IMG/VR virus record: IMGVR_UViG_3300028800_000214
Location: 1-36,035 of that record
DNA from: a virus
Reading direction: 5' to 3' (one strand)
Length of the DNA stretch: 36,035 nucleotides
Part shown: in pieces, positions 8,343 through 14,877 of the stretch
Layout of the letters: every line of letters starts with the position of its first letter
Position numbering within the stretch: position 1 is the stretch's first letter
The notes under the pieces: generated by a model
The model's input: the letters and a program-made list of their open reading frames with translations, nothing else
Databases searched by the model: none
What the model was told of the DNA's origin: nothing
Translations under genes and position numbers: made by a program

Positions 8343-8583
8343 CTTGGAACAGACAAACGCCAAGGAAGAACTCCGAAGCATCGTCGAGCGCGTTGAACGC
8401 CTCGAAGAGGAGAAGGCTGGGTTGACCGCTGACATCAGTGAGGTCTACAAGGAGGCCAAGGGTCGTGGTTACGACGTCCCGACGCTGAAGACCGTGGTCC
8501 GCCTGCGCAAGCTTACCAGCGCCGAGCGCCAGGAAAAAGACGCCCTCCTCGACACGTACCTCTCCAACATCGGGATGACGTAG
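8335..8583 (+). CDS. gapR: GapR-like (DUF2312) DNA-binding protein
   Basis: 82 residues from ATG at 8335; an upstream in-frame ATG at 8299 lies inside the previous gene. The sequence follows the GapR/DUF2312 pattern: an N-terminal coiled helix LRSIVERVERLEEEKAGLTAD, then EVYKEAKGRGYDVPTLKTVV, then RLRK and AERQEKDALLDTYLSNIGM. GapR is an alphaproteobacterial nucleoid protein that binds AT-rich, overtwisted DNA ahead of replication and transcription. A phage copy could protect phage DNA topology or compete with the host protein. It ends in TAG and the next gene begins with the very next codon in the same frame. Confidence 0.85.
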   Translation: MSSLEQTNAKEELRSIVERVERLEEEKAGLTADISEVYKEAKGRGYDVPTLKTVVRLRKLTSAERQEKDALLDTYLSNIGMT

Positions 8584-8997
8584 ATGAAGCTCTGCATCGC
8601 AGGGTCGAGGCCTCCGAAGAACCCCTTCGAGGAAGCTAGGTGGCAGGCCAAGGTATGGCATGCGATGCAGAAGCACATGCCGTTCCTGGAACCGCACGTG
8701 ACGGAAGTCGTGTCCGGAAAAGCCAGAGGCGCCGACCAACTCGGCGAGCAGTGGGCATTCTCCAAGGGGGTTCCCATCAAGGACTTCAAGCCTGACTGGG
8801 TCAACCATCCCCACGACGCCCCCTTTCTCAGGAACATAGATATGGCGAACTATGCCGATGCAGCCGTTATTTTCTGGGACGGAAAATCAACAGGATCAAC
8901 ACACATGAGGGAACAGATGGAGAAACGCGGTAAGCCGTGCTTCGTCGTTCTCGTCGAGAAGGAAGAACACACGCATGGACTTCAAGCTCACGCCTGA
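8584..8997 (+). CDS. DUF2493 / SLOG-like nucleotide-binding protein
   Basis: 137 residues. The N-terminal MKLCIAGSRPP strand-turn, the central VVSGKARGADQLGEQWA and the segment RNIDMANYADAAVIFWDGKSTG are the hallmarks of the DUF2493 (YspA-type) branch of the SLOG Rossmann-like superfamily, which is thought to bind nucleotides or their derivatives. It starts directly after the gapR-like TAG codon and overlaps the next gene by 23 bases. Confidence 0.78.
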   Translation: MKLCIAGSRPPKNPFEEARWQAKVWHAMQKHMPFLEPHVTEVVSGKARGADQLGEQWAFSKGVPIKDFKPDWVNHPHDAPFLRNIDMANYADAAVIFWDGKSTGSTHMREQMEKRGKPCFVVLVEKEEHTHGLQAHA

Positions 8998-9340
8998 AGA
9001 AGTAAAGGCCCTCAGGTCCATCCAGGACAAGTGCTACGGCGTCGCCGTCGCTCGTGGATGGCATACGAAGCCGAGGGACTTCGGAACACTCGTTGCCCTC
9101 TGTCACTCGGAACTCTCCGAAGCGTTGGAGGGGGAACGCACTGGGTCCAACGACAAACACCTGCCGCATCGCCGAAGCGCCGAGGTTGAGTTGGTCGATA
9201 CCCTCATTCGAATCTTTGACCTAGCCGGCCGAGAAGGCTACGACCTAGGCGGAGCCTTCGTCGAGAAGCATGACTACAACATGGTTCGTGCAGATCACAG
9301 CATCGAGAACCGAATGGCGCCTGGCGGGAAGGTATTCTGA
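8975..9340 (+). CDS. MazG-like nucleotide pyrophosphohydrolase
   Basis: 121 residues. Metal-binding helices of the all-alpha NTP pyrophosphatase fold are visible as HSELSEALEGER and EVELVDTLIRIFDLAG, giving the ExxE and ExxxD pattern. Such enzymes hydrolyse noncanonical or regulatory nucleotides, and T4-like cyanophages carry similar genes. This is the first of three MazG-like genes in the window. Substrate unknown. Confidence 0.8.
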   Translation: MDFKLTPEEVKALRSIQDKCYGVAVARGWHTKPRDFGTLVALCHSELSEALEGERTGSNDKHLPHRRSAEVELVDTLIRIFDLAGREGYDLGGAFVEKHDYNMVRADHSIENRMAPGGKVF

Positions 9341-9891
9341 TGGCCTTGGACCTGGTAGCATACGACGACCCCATCCTCTACACCCCGGCGAAGCCGTTTG
9401 ACTTCTCCCAACATACCTCCGACTCCATCAGGGAGATGGTCGAGGGGATGACGAGGGTCATGCAGAAGAAGGGCGGTATCGGTCTCTCGGCCTGCCAAGT
9501 TGGCCTGCCACATCGGATGTTCATCATGAACTCCGATCCCATCACGGCGGTCTTCAATCCTCGTATCTCAGCTGTGCTCGGTGATGAGACAGAAGTAGAC
9601 GTCATGGATGAGGGATGCCTCTCGTACCCCGGGTTCTACATGAAGGTCGCCAGACCGAAGAAGATCAGGGTCACTTACCAGGACCACAACGGTGAGAACT
9701 TCACTCGGGTCTTCGTGGATATGACGGCTCGCGTCTTCCAGCATGAGATGGCTCACCTCGACGGAAAGGCCTTCTTCGCGGGTTCATCGCGTCTCAAGTT
9801 GAAGATGGCGGCAGATAGGTCCAGGAAGAAGTTCCGCAGGAACTACGAACTCAACAAACTCATGAAGAGGGCCGAACAACATGTCTCATGA
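9340..9891 (+). CDS. def: Peptide deformylase
   Basis: 183 residues with the three family motifs in order. Motif 1 is GGIGLSACQ (Ser and Cys replace the usual Ala and Pro), motif 2 is EGCLSYPG, whose Cys is a metal ligand, and motif 3 is QHEMAHLDG with HExxH near residue 135. The enzyme removes the formyl group from new proteins. All catalytic residues are present, so it should be active. Phage-borne deformylases are known in marine T4-like phages. The C-terminus is basic. It overlaps the next gene by 11 bases. Confidence 0.92.
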   Translation: MALDLVAYDDPILYTPAKPFDFSQHTSDSIREMVEGMTRVMQKKGGIGLSACQVGLPHRMFIMNSDPITAVFNPRISAVLGDETEVDVMDEGCLSYPGFYMKVARPKKIRVTYQDHNGENFTRVFVDMTARVFQHEMAHLDGKAFFAGSSRLKLKMAADRSRKKFRRNYELNKLMKRAEQHVS

Positions 9892-10300
9892 TTGGGTTCG
9901 AGACATCAACGGGATGCACCAGCACTACTCGTTCCACGAGCAGGTTGATCGGTTGCCCCCTGAGAAACTACTGGAGCTCTTGAAGTTCAGATCGAAGTTC
10001 CTCAGGGAAGAACTCAATGAGCTTGATAAGGCCATCGACGAAGGTGATGCCGAAGGCGTCGTTGACGCCCTGATAGACCTCGAGGTCGTCGCCATCGGCA
10101 CGGCCGATCTCTTCCACATCGACCAGTACAAGGCCTGGAACGCCGTGCTCCGGGCCAACCTGGGTAAGGCTCTGGGGGTCAAGCCAGGCCGCCCGAACCC
10201 CTTCGGTTTCCCAGATCTGATCAAGCCGGAAGGCTGGAAAGCTCCGACCCATGCCGGAAACCATGGGCTCGTCGCAGTAGCACTGGAGAAGAAACAATGA
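9881..10300 (+). CDS. MazG-like / phosphoribosyl-ATP pyrophosphatase-like protein
   Basis: 139 residues. RSKFLREELNELDKAIDEGD followed by VVDALIDLEVVAIGTADLF gives the EExxE...ExxD helices of the all-alpha NTP pyrophosphatase fold in the arrangement seen in phage PRA-PH-like proteins, and the following helix AWNAVLRANLGK is also typical. Likely nucleotide pool sanitation or hydrolysis of a modified nucleotide. This is the second MazG-like gene here, with little similarity to the first. Confidence 0.78.
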   Translation: MSHDWVRDINGMHQHYSFHEQVDRLPPEKLLELLKFRSKFLREELNELDKAIDEGDAEGVVDALIDLEVVAIGTADLFHIDQYKAWNAVLRANLGKALGVKPGRPNPFGFPDLIKPEGWKAPTHAGNHGLVAVALEKKQ

Positions 10301-10485
10301 CAGCGTGGCTCCTCGCCATCTGGCTCTGGGGCAGCAGCTCAAGCCCAAACGTCATCACCGTTCCAGGCATCCAGTCCTACGGTGACTGCGAGTGGTTGGC
10401 GCACAGGATCGCCCATGACCAAAGCAGGAACACGGCCGTCGCTCCTGAGATCTATTGCACCCCCTACAAGACGGTGGCTAAGTGA
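10297..10485 (+). CDS. Short, probably exported protein
   Basis: 62 residues. The N-terminus MTAWLLAIWLWGSSSSP is hydrophobic without a strongly basic start, compatible with a short signal sequence or membrane anchor. The rest is polar with two Cys residues (GDCEW and IYCTP) that could form a disulfide in the periplasm. No family recognised. ATG overlaps the previous stop. Confidence 0.55.
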   Translation: MTAWLLAIWLWGSSSSPNVITVPGIQSYGDCEWLAHRIAHDQSRNTAVAPEIYCTPYKTVAK

Positions 10486-10766
10486 TGGGGTTCTTCCGAA
10501 CGAAGCCAGTCGTCATCGAAGCCATCAGGTGGATGGGAGGTGACTACGAGATCTTGACCGTGTTTTGCGGGAGGAACTGGAGCAGGGCTGACGCCGTCGA
10601 CGAAGTCGGACCTCCCAACGATCCGGAAGGGGTCGTCGTCTACAACCCTCTTGAGTCCCAGTGGCTCAACGTTCCAGTCGGACACTGGATAATCCGTGGC
10701 ATCAGGGGAGAACTCTACCCCTGCGATCCAGACGTCTTCAATAAGACATACGAGATCGTCGAGTGA
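10485..10766 (+). CDS. Conserved phage protein of unknown function
   Basis: 93 residues. The opening KPVVIEAIRWMGGDYE, and the closing GHWIIRGIRGELYPCDPDVF and TYEIVE, match a small family widely found in tailed phages. These proteins usually lie among nucleotide or DNA metabolism genes, and no biochemical role is established. The start is either ATG at 10485, sharing bases with the upstream TGA, or GTG one codon earlier. Confidence 0.7.
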   Translation: MGFFRTKPVVIEAIRWMGGDYEILTVFCGRNWSRADAVDEVGPPNDPEGVVVYNPLESQWLNVPVGHWIIRGIRGELYPCDPDVFNKTYEIVE

Positions 10767-10978
10767 GCCACGACCGAGGTTGTTACTGCGGCCTCGACCG
10801 AGGCGAATACGACGACTGCAGGAAGAAGACCTGCGCAAGGAGATCATGGGCAACTTCGCAAGGGCACAAGGTGGTACCAAACGTGAGGGCGGTCGAAAGA
10901 AAAACGACTACTACCCCACTCCGCCGTTCGCAACGTACGCCCTCCTACACTCGACTTACGTCCCTCGACGAGTTATAG
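10763..10978 (+). CDS. Possible small Cys-rich protein
   Basis: GTG at 10763 overlaps the previous stop (GTGA), the same coupling used across this region. The first 25 residues, with CYCGLDRGEYDDCRKKTC, look like a small metal-binding motif and fill an otherwise unused 80-base gap. After that the frame runs into the methyltransferase gene and the product looks random, so this may be the remnant of a truncated gene. Confidence 0.3.
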   Translation: MSHDRGCYCGLDRGEYDDCRKKTCARRSWATSQGHKVVPNVRAVERKTTTTPLRRSQRTPSYTRLTSLDEL

Positions 10979-11475
10979 AGCCAGCTGCGGGTCGGGGATG
11001 GATGGCCAGGGAGCTGGCAGATTCCGGAAGGGAAGTCGTAGCTTCGGACCTCTTCGAATATAAAGTCCCACTTTTTCCGGTTCAGTTCGGTGTAGACTTC
11101 CTTAAGTCCCAAAAACTCCCAGACGTAGACGGGCTCGTGACGAACCCTCCCTATGCAAAGGGGATGGCACAAACCTTCATCGAGAAAGCCATCTCAGACG
11201 GGTACGACACTTCTGCATTCCTCTGCAGGTTCAGTCTCGCCGAGAGTGAGCAGCGCCTGAAGCTCTTCAAGGAAAGGCCGCCGGCGGAGGTACACGTCTT
11301 CTCTGGAAGGATGTCCTGTGACGAGGACTATTTCGATGACCCCCTCCGGGGGATGATCACCTTCGCCTGGTGGGTCTGGCGGGAAGAATCCTCCGCCGAC
11401 ACGAAGCTCAAGTGGATCGACAGCAAAGCCATGTACGAGAGGTGGAAACTTGACGTTGCCGCTAGAGGTCCGTAA
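10846..11475 (+). CDS. SAM-dependent DNA methyltransferase, N6-adenine type
   Basis: 209 residues from ATG at 10846, set by the AAGGAG site at 10837-10842. The SAM loop reads IEPAAGRGWMARELA, the acidic strand-2 residue lies in VVASDLFEY, and the catalytic motif is VTNPPYAKG. NPPY marks amino-methylating enzymes, here most likely adenine N6 in DNA. There is room for only a small target-recognition domain. It is followed at once by a PD-(D/E)XK-like protein, which raises the possibility of a restriction-modification-like pair. Confidence 0.78.
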   Translation: MGNFARAQGGTKREGGRKKNDYYPTPPFATYALLHSTYVPRRVIEPAAGRGWMARELADSGREVVASDLFEYKVPLFPVQFGVDFLKSQKLPDVDGLVTNPPYAKGMAQTFIEKAISDGYDTSAFLCRFSLAESEQRLKLFKERPPAEVHVFSGRMSCDEDYFDDPLRGMITFAWWVWREESSADTKLKWIDSKAMYERWKLDVAARGP

Positions 11476-11491
11476 GGACCGTCTGAAGCTG

Positions 11492-12055
11492 ATGAAGCCC
11501 ATCCTGGAGGAGACCTTCATCATCGACAAGAAGCTGATGGAAGACCACCGAGATCGGATGGCGGCTTCTATCTACGCCCGTTCTTGGACTCGACATAACA
11601 GAACCCTCGATGAGGTCAAGAAGTCGGTAAACCTCACGGCGGTGGAATTCGCCGTCGCCCAATATCCAGGATGGATGATGAACCCCATGGACTACGAGTC
11701 CAAGGACAAGTCCACGTGGGCGTTCGACTGCCTTTCCGATACCGGCCTCACTATGGAGTGCAAGCGCTGGAAAAGGAACTACGGGATGCTGAACTTCCAG
11801 AAGAAGAACTTCGAGACGTTCCTGGACCACGCAGAGGAATGGGTCGACTTTCTCTTCTCGGCTGAAGTAGAGGAAGACGATTCCATAGCCGTCGTTCGGC
11901 CACGCCTCATCTGCGACGCCCCTTCCTTCCACTCATACATAGGTCCATCGAGGTTCGATAACTTCAAGACTGGTGACGAGTACGTCTACAACGACCTCAA
12001 GGCCGTTCGAGACGGTCTTGCCTATACCAAAAAGAACCCCAAGAAGAAAAGGTAA
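11492..12055 (+). CDS. Putative PD-(D/E)XK-fold nuclease
   Basis: 187 residues from ATG at 11492; the frame extends upstream to a TTG at 11450 inside the methyltransferase. The segment WAFDCLSDTGLTMECKRW contains the D...ExK arrangement of PD-(D/E)XK nucleases (Asp, then Glu-Cys-Lys on the next strand), preceded by a helix with a conserved-looking Glu in TAVEFAVAQ. The rest is not recognised. Candidate roles are host DNA breakdown or the nuclease of a pair with the upstream methyltransferase. The fold call rests on a short motif. Confidence 0.5.
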   Translation: MKPILEETFIIDKKLMEDHRDRMAASIYARSWTRHNRTLDEVKKSVNLTAVEFAVAQYPGWMMNPMDYESKDKSTWAFDCLSDTGLTMECKRWKRNYGMLNFQKKNFETFLDHAEEWVDFLFSAEVEEDDSIAVVRPRLICDAPSFHSYIGPSRFDNFKTGDEYVYNDLKAVRDGLAYTKKNPKKKR

Positions 12056-12061
12056 AAGTTC

Positions 12062-12430
12062 ATGCCAGTGAAAGACACGAAGACGGCTCTCACCAACCCC
12101 CGTGAGAGCGTGAAGGTCTTGGAGGAATGCATCGACGTCCAGATCAGGAAGAGCAACGACTACCAGAACCCAAGCTCCAGGGTCAAACAGGCTGACTACT
12201 ACACCCACGGAATCGACACGATCCTGGACATCATGAAGGGGAAACTCCTTCGCCTGTACTCCGTGAGTGAAGCCATGGCGAACGATCCGGACTACCAGCC
12301 GAACTTCGAAAGCCTCGAGGACTCCTTCAAGGATTTGATCAACTACGCCAGTTTCGGTGTCTCCTACCTCAGGGGCAAGATCCCTGGACAGGACATCGAT
12401 CGTGACTTTCTGAACAGGAAGAAAGGATGA
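12062..12430 (+). CDS. Nmad1-like (DUF1599) nucleotide-modification-associated protein
   Basis: 122 residues, all-helical. KSNDYQNPSSRVKQADYY, MKGKLLRLYS and ESLEDSFKDLINYASFGVSY match the DUF1599 pattern of an NDY near the start, then KxxRL, then a DxxxDLINYA helix. This family is named nucleotide modification associated domain 1 because it sits with base-modification genes, and it belongs to the all-alpha NTP pyrophosphatase-like group. It lies directly before the hydroxymethylase-like gene, which fits. Confidence 0.6.
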   Translation: MPVKDTKTALTNPRESVKVLEECIDVQIRKSNDYQNPSSRVKQADYYTHGIDTILDIMKGKLLRLYSVSEAMANDPDYQPNFESLEDSFKDLINYASFGVSYLRGKIPGQDIDRDFLNRKKG

Positions 12431-12549
12431 TTCCACAGCTCTCGAACTCCGAGCTCGCCGTTCTCTACGTCGCCGGCTCCGTCATCTACTTCGTTTCATC
12501 TCTGATATGGTTCTACGTCACTAGAAAATGGGAGAGGTTGAACCAATGA
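12427..12549 (+). CDS. Small membrane protein
   Basis: 40 residues with ATGA overlaps at both ends, typical of a real gene here. A hydrophobic stretch LAVLYVAGSVIYFVSSLIWF forms one transmembrane helix, followed by a short basic tail VTRKWERLNQ that should stay in the cytoplasm. Function unknown. Confidence 0.6.
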   Translation: MIPQLSNSELAVLYVAGSVIYFVSSLIWFYVTRKWERLNQ

Positions 12550-13280
12550 AAGACTTTTCTGTATCCGACGTCAGGTCGTACATGTCGGATGCTCTGAGCT
12601 TCGAGGAGTTCGTCATCGACAAGACCGGAGTGAAGATGGTTGAATTCATCGGCGCCTCGTTCTTCGCCGATAAGCCAACCATCTTCGGTGAGGTCAACCA
12701 CGACTACGCAGAGAGGGAGATCCAATGGTACCTCTCCCAATCCCTGAACGTCAACGACATCCCTGGAAAGGTTCCGGAGATATGGAAGAAAGTCGCGACC
12801 CCGTCTGGTGAGATCAACTCGAACTACGGGTGGTGCGTCTTCTCCGACGGTAACTTCACCCAGGCAGAGAAGGTCGTCACCGAGCTTAAGAAGCACCCGT
12901 TCTCTCGTCGAGCCGTGATGATCTACACTCGTCCAAGGATGTGGTTCGACTACGATCGCGATGGGATGTCGGACTTCATGTGCACCAACGCCGTGCAGTA
13001 CCTAGTCCGAAACGGAAAGGTCTGGGCAGTGGTGCAGATGAGGTCGAACGATTCTGTCTTCGGATATAAGAACGATCGTCACTGGCAGGACTTCATGTTG
13101 AAATGGGTCGCCGAACACCTCAACCTTCCCGCCGGCGGTATCCATTGGCAGGTCGGAAGCCTCCACGTCTACGAACGCCACTTCTACCTGGTGGATCACT
13201 TCTCAAAGACTGGAGAAACAACGATCTCCAAGGCTGAATATAACCTCCTGTACCCCCATTCTCCCTGGGCTGATCGATGA
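12546..13280 (+). CDS. 42: Deoxycytidylate 5-hydroxymethylase (ThyA superfamily)
   Basis: 244 residues, matching T4 gp42 in length. It aligns without gaps to the core of E. coli thymidylate synthase: the catalytic Cys falls at residue 146 (DFMCTNAVQY), followed by MRSND for the phosphate-binding loop and the H-x-Y of GSLHVYERH. The residue equivalent to Asn177, which reads the uracil ring, is Asp (GYKND). Asp at this site is the known hallmark of dCMP specificity in T4 hydroxymethylase. The likely product is 5-hydroxymethyl-dCMP from dCMP and methylene-tetrahydrofolate. It sits between Nmad1-like and dCMP deaminase genes. Simple dCMP or dUMP methylation is the alternative. Confidence 0.8.
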   Translation: MKDFSVSDVRSYMSDALSFEEFVIDKTGVKMVEFIGASFFADKPTIFGEVNHDYAEREIQWYLSQSLNVNDIPGKVPEIWKKVATPSGEINSNYGWCVFSDGNFTQAEKVVTELKKHPFSRRAVMIYTRPRMWFDYDRDGMSDFMCTNAVQYLVRNGKVWAVVQMRSNDSVFGYKNDRHWQDFMLKWVAEHLNLPAGGIHWQVGSLHVYERHFYLVDHFSKTGETTISKAEYNLLYPHSPWADR

Positions 13281-13729
13281 CGAACTGGGACCAGCGCTGG
13301 CTGGATGCCGCCAAGTTCTACTCCGGATGGAGCAAAGACCCGTCTACCCAGGTCGGAGCCATAGCCGTCAGGGATAACGACGAGCTCTCCAAGGGCTGGA
13401 ATGGGTTCCCCAGGGGCCTGGCTGATACCCAGGAAAGGCTCGGGGACAGGAACCTCAAGCTCAGGCTGATCGTACACGCCGAGGCCAACTGCATCTACAA
13501 TGCTGGCCGCAAGGGGGTGTCACTCCTGGGTTCCACGATGTATATCCACGGGCTACACGTCTGTTCCGAGTGCGCCAAGGCCTGCGTCCAGGCCGGGGTG
13601 AAAAAGGTCGTCATGCGGTACAGGGAAATGGACTACCAGCGCTGGGCTGAGTCCTGCAACCTGGCTCAAGACATCTTCACCGAGGCAGGTGTGGATTGGG
13701 ACAGCGAACTCATCGAGGACAACACATGA
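13277..13729 (+). CDS. cd: Deoxycytidylate deaminase
   Basis: 150 residues of the cytidine deaminase fold. The zinc site is HAEANCIYNA (His and catalytic Glu) plus CSECAKAC (two Cys ligands). The N-terminus MTNWDQRWLDAAKFYSGWSK and STQVGAI are typical of dCMP deaminases. It converts dCMP to dUMP, feeding thymidylate synthesis and lowering dCMP. Because the upstream enzyme appears to use dCMP, the two compete for or balance the same pool. Overlaps both neighbours. Confidence 0.9.
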   Translation: MTNWDQRWLDAAKFYSGWSKDPSTQVGAIAVRDNDELSKGWNGFPRGLADTQERLGDRNLKLRLIVHAEANCIYNAGRKGVSLLGSTMYIHGLHVCSECAKACVQAGVKKVVMRYREMDYQRWAESCNLAQDIFTEAGVDWDSELIEDNT

Positions 13730-13929
13730 CTACCCAAGTTTTGATCATCAATAAGGGTCCTAAAACCGTCTACGTCGAAGGCGCCAATCGTACGGTACTC
13801 AAGCCCTACGAAGAAGCGACTTTGCACGTCTGGAAAGATGGCGAGCTCCGCATCGGAGAAGTCGAGGAGCTTACTTCAGAAGAAGTCGACCGTCTTTCGG
13901 CTGAAACTGAAAACCCCACGCTGAAATGA
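13726..13929 (+). CDS. Hypothetical 67-residue protein
   Basis: ATG at 13726 overlaps the deaminase stop. The product begins MTTQVLIINKGPKTVYVEG, has a beta-rich first half and an acidic C-terminal helix (TSEEVDRLSAE). It could be a small beta-sandwich or an adaptor. No family recognised; coupling on both sides supports it as a real gene. Confidence 0.6.
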   Translation: MTTQVLIINKGPKTVYVEGANRTVLKPYEEATLHVWKDGELRIGEVEELTSEEVDRLSAETENPTLK

Positions 13930-14168
13930 GCTCCCAGGCATACAAGGAAGGACATGACGCCTTCGTTCTCCTCGTCTCCACCGGTGATCTCAAGGAGAAC
14001 CCATACTCATCCCTGCTCAAATCTTCCCACAAGAAGTGGAATGAGGGGTACTGGAACGCCATGTACGAGTGGAAGCAACGGCTTACGCCGAACGACATCC
14101 ATCTCATAGTCCATGCCCTGATGGAGAACGGGTCTTCCCTCTCTTGGCATGAGGAGCACGTAGGATGA
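13926..14168 (+). CDS. Small protein with RMF-like pattern
   Basis: 80 residues. AYKEGHDAF, then NPYSS and later KWNEGYWNAMYEW, follow the pattern G-x-x-A, NPY, W-x-x-G-W-x-x-A seen in ribosome modulation factor-like proteins that are common in phages and proteobacteria. True RMF binds ribosomes and makes them dormant; whether this one does is unknown. ATGA overlaps on both sides. Confidence 0.5.
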   Translation: MSSQAYKEGHDAFVLLVSTGDLKENPYSSLLKSSHKKWNEGYWNAMYEWKQRLTPNDIHLIVHALMENGSSLSWHEEHVG

Positions 14169-14611
14169 CGGACACCGTAGTCTTCGGGATGGCACCGTCT
14201 TGGTTGAAGAAGGGCGGTCTCTGCAAGAGCCTGGTTCGACTGGCCGAGTGGGCTGAGAAGGTGGGACTCGTCAAGTACGAGTTCCACAACGTCATCCAGC
14301 ATCCCATCGATTCACCGAAGTTCGCCATGGTGGACCAGGAGTTCGTGCTGAGGCAGGCTGAAGGGAAGACTAAGATAGTCGCCCTTGGTTCATTCGTCTC
14401 GGATACCTTGAGGCGACTCGGCATACCTCACCACAGGATCTCGCATCCCTCGGCGAGGAACAGGCAGTTCAACGATCCAACCCACGAGTCCAGGATGCTC
14501 GAGGGACTGAAGGAGTACCTATGCGATACGGATATATCCACATCTGTGAAGAAAGACACCGCCAGATCCACGAGGAAGGGTGGACGGCAGAACGCGACGA
14601 CGAGTACGTAA
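14165..14611 (+). CDS. Uracil-DNA glycosylase-like protein
   Basis: 148 residues. VFGMAPSWLKKGG at the start, FHNVIQHP in the middle, KIVALGSFVSDTL and then RISHPSARNRQFNDP follow the layout of the UDG-like fold, with a GxAPS-type first loop and an HPS-type last loop. Phage relatives are usually annotated as UDG superfamily proteins. In a base-modification locus it may bind or excise an unusual base rather than uracil. The last 30 residues are low-complexity and overlap the next gene by 91 bases, so the native end may be near residue 118. Confidence 0.55.
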   Translation: MTDTVVFGMAPSWLKKGGLCKSLVRLAEWAEKVGLVKYEFHNVIQHPIDSPKFAMVDQEFVLRQAEGKTKIVALGSFVSDTLRRLGIPHHRISHPSARNRQFNDPTHESRMLEGLKEYLCDTDISTSVKKDTARSTRKGGRQNATTST

Positions 14612-14877
14612 ACGGTGAACTCTTCACCGCAGGCGTCCTCTACTTTCATTCGGGGGCAGGGATCCTTCCTCCCATGCAAGCCGACGGAACCCCGATGGGT
14701 TGGCCGTGGTCACCGGAGTGGTGGAAACCTAAGGGAAGTCTGCGAGACCTGACCCGTTCCGGGGCGCTCCTCCTGGCTGAAAAGGAACGCAGGCAACGAG
14801 CTAAATGGGACGCCGATACCTACATCGTCGACTTGAAGCTCGCGGAAGTCATCGGAGCTCTCGGTGAACTAAAGTGA
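14521..14877 (+). CDS. Conserved phage protein of unknown function
   Basis: 118 residues. EERHRQIHEEGWTAERDDEY near the start, the WPWSPEWWKPKG segment and the closing RDLTRSGALLLAEKERRQR are the markers of a small family spread through phages and prophages, function not established. The conserved ERxRQI starts within ten residues of the ATG, so the long overlap with the preceding gene is real at this end. Confidence 0.7.
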   Translation: MRYGYIHICEERHRQIHEEGWTAERDDEYVNGELFTAGVLYFHSGAGILPPMQADGTPMGWPWSPEWWKPKGSLRDLTRSGALLLAEKERRQRAKWDADTYIVDLKLAEVIGALGELK

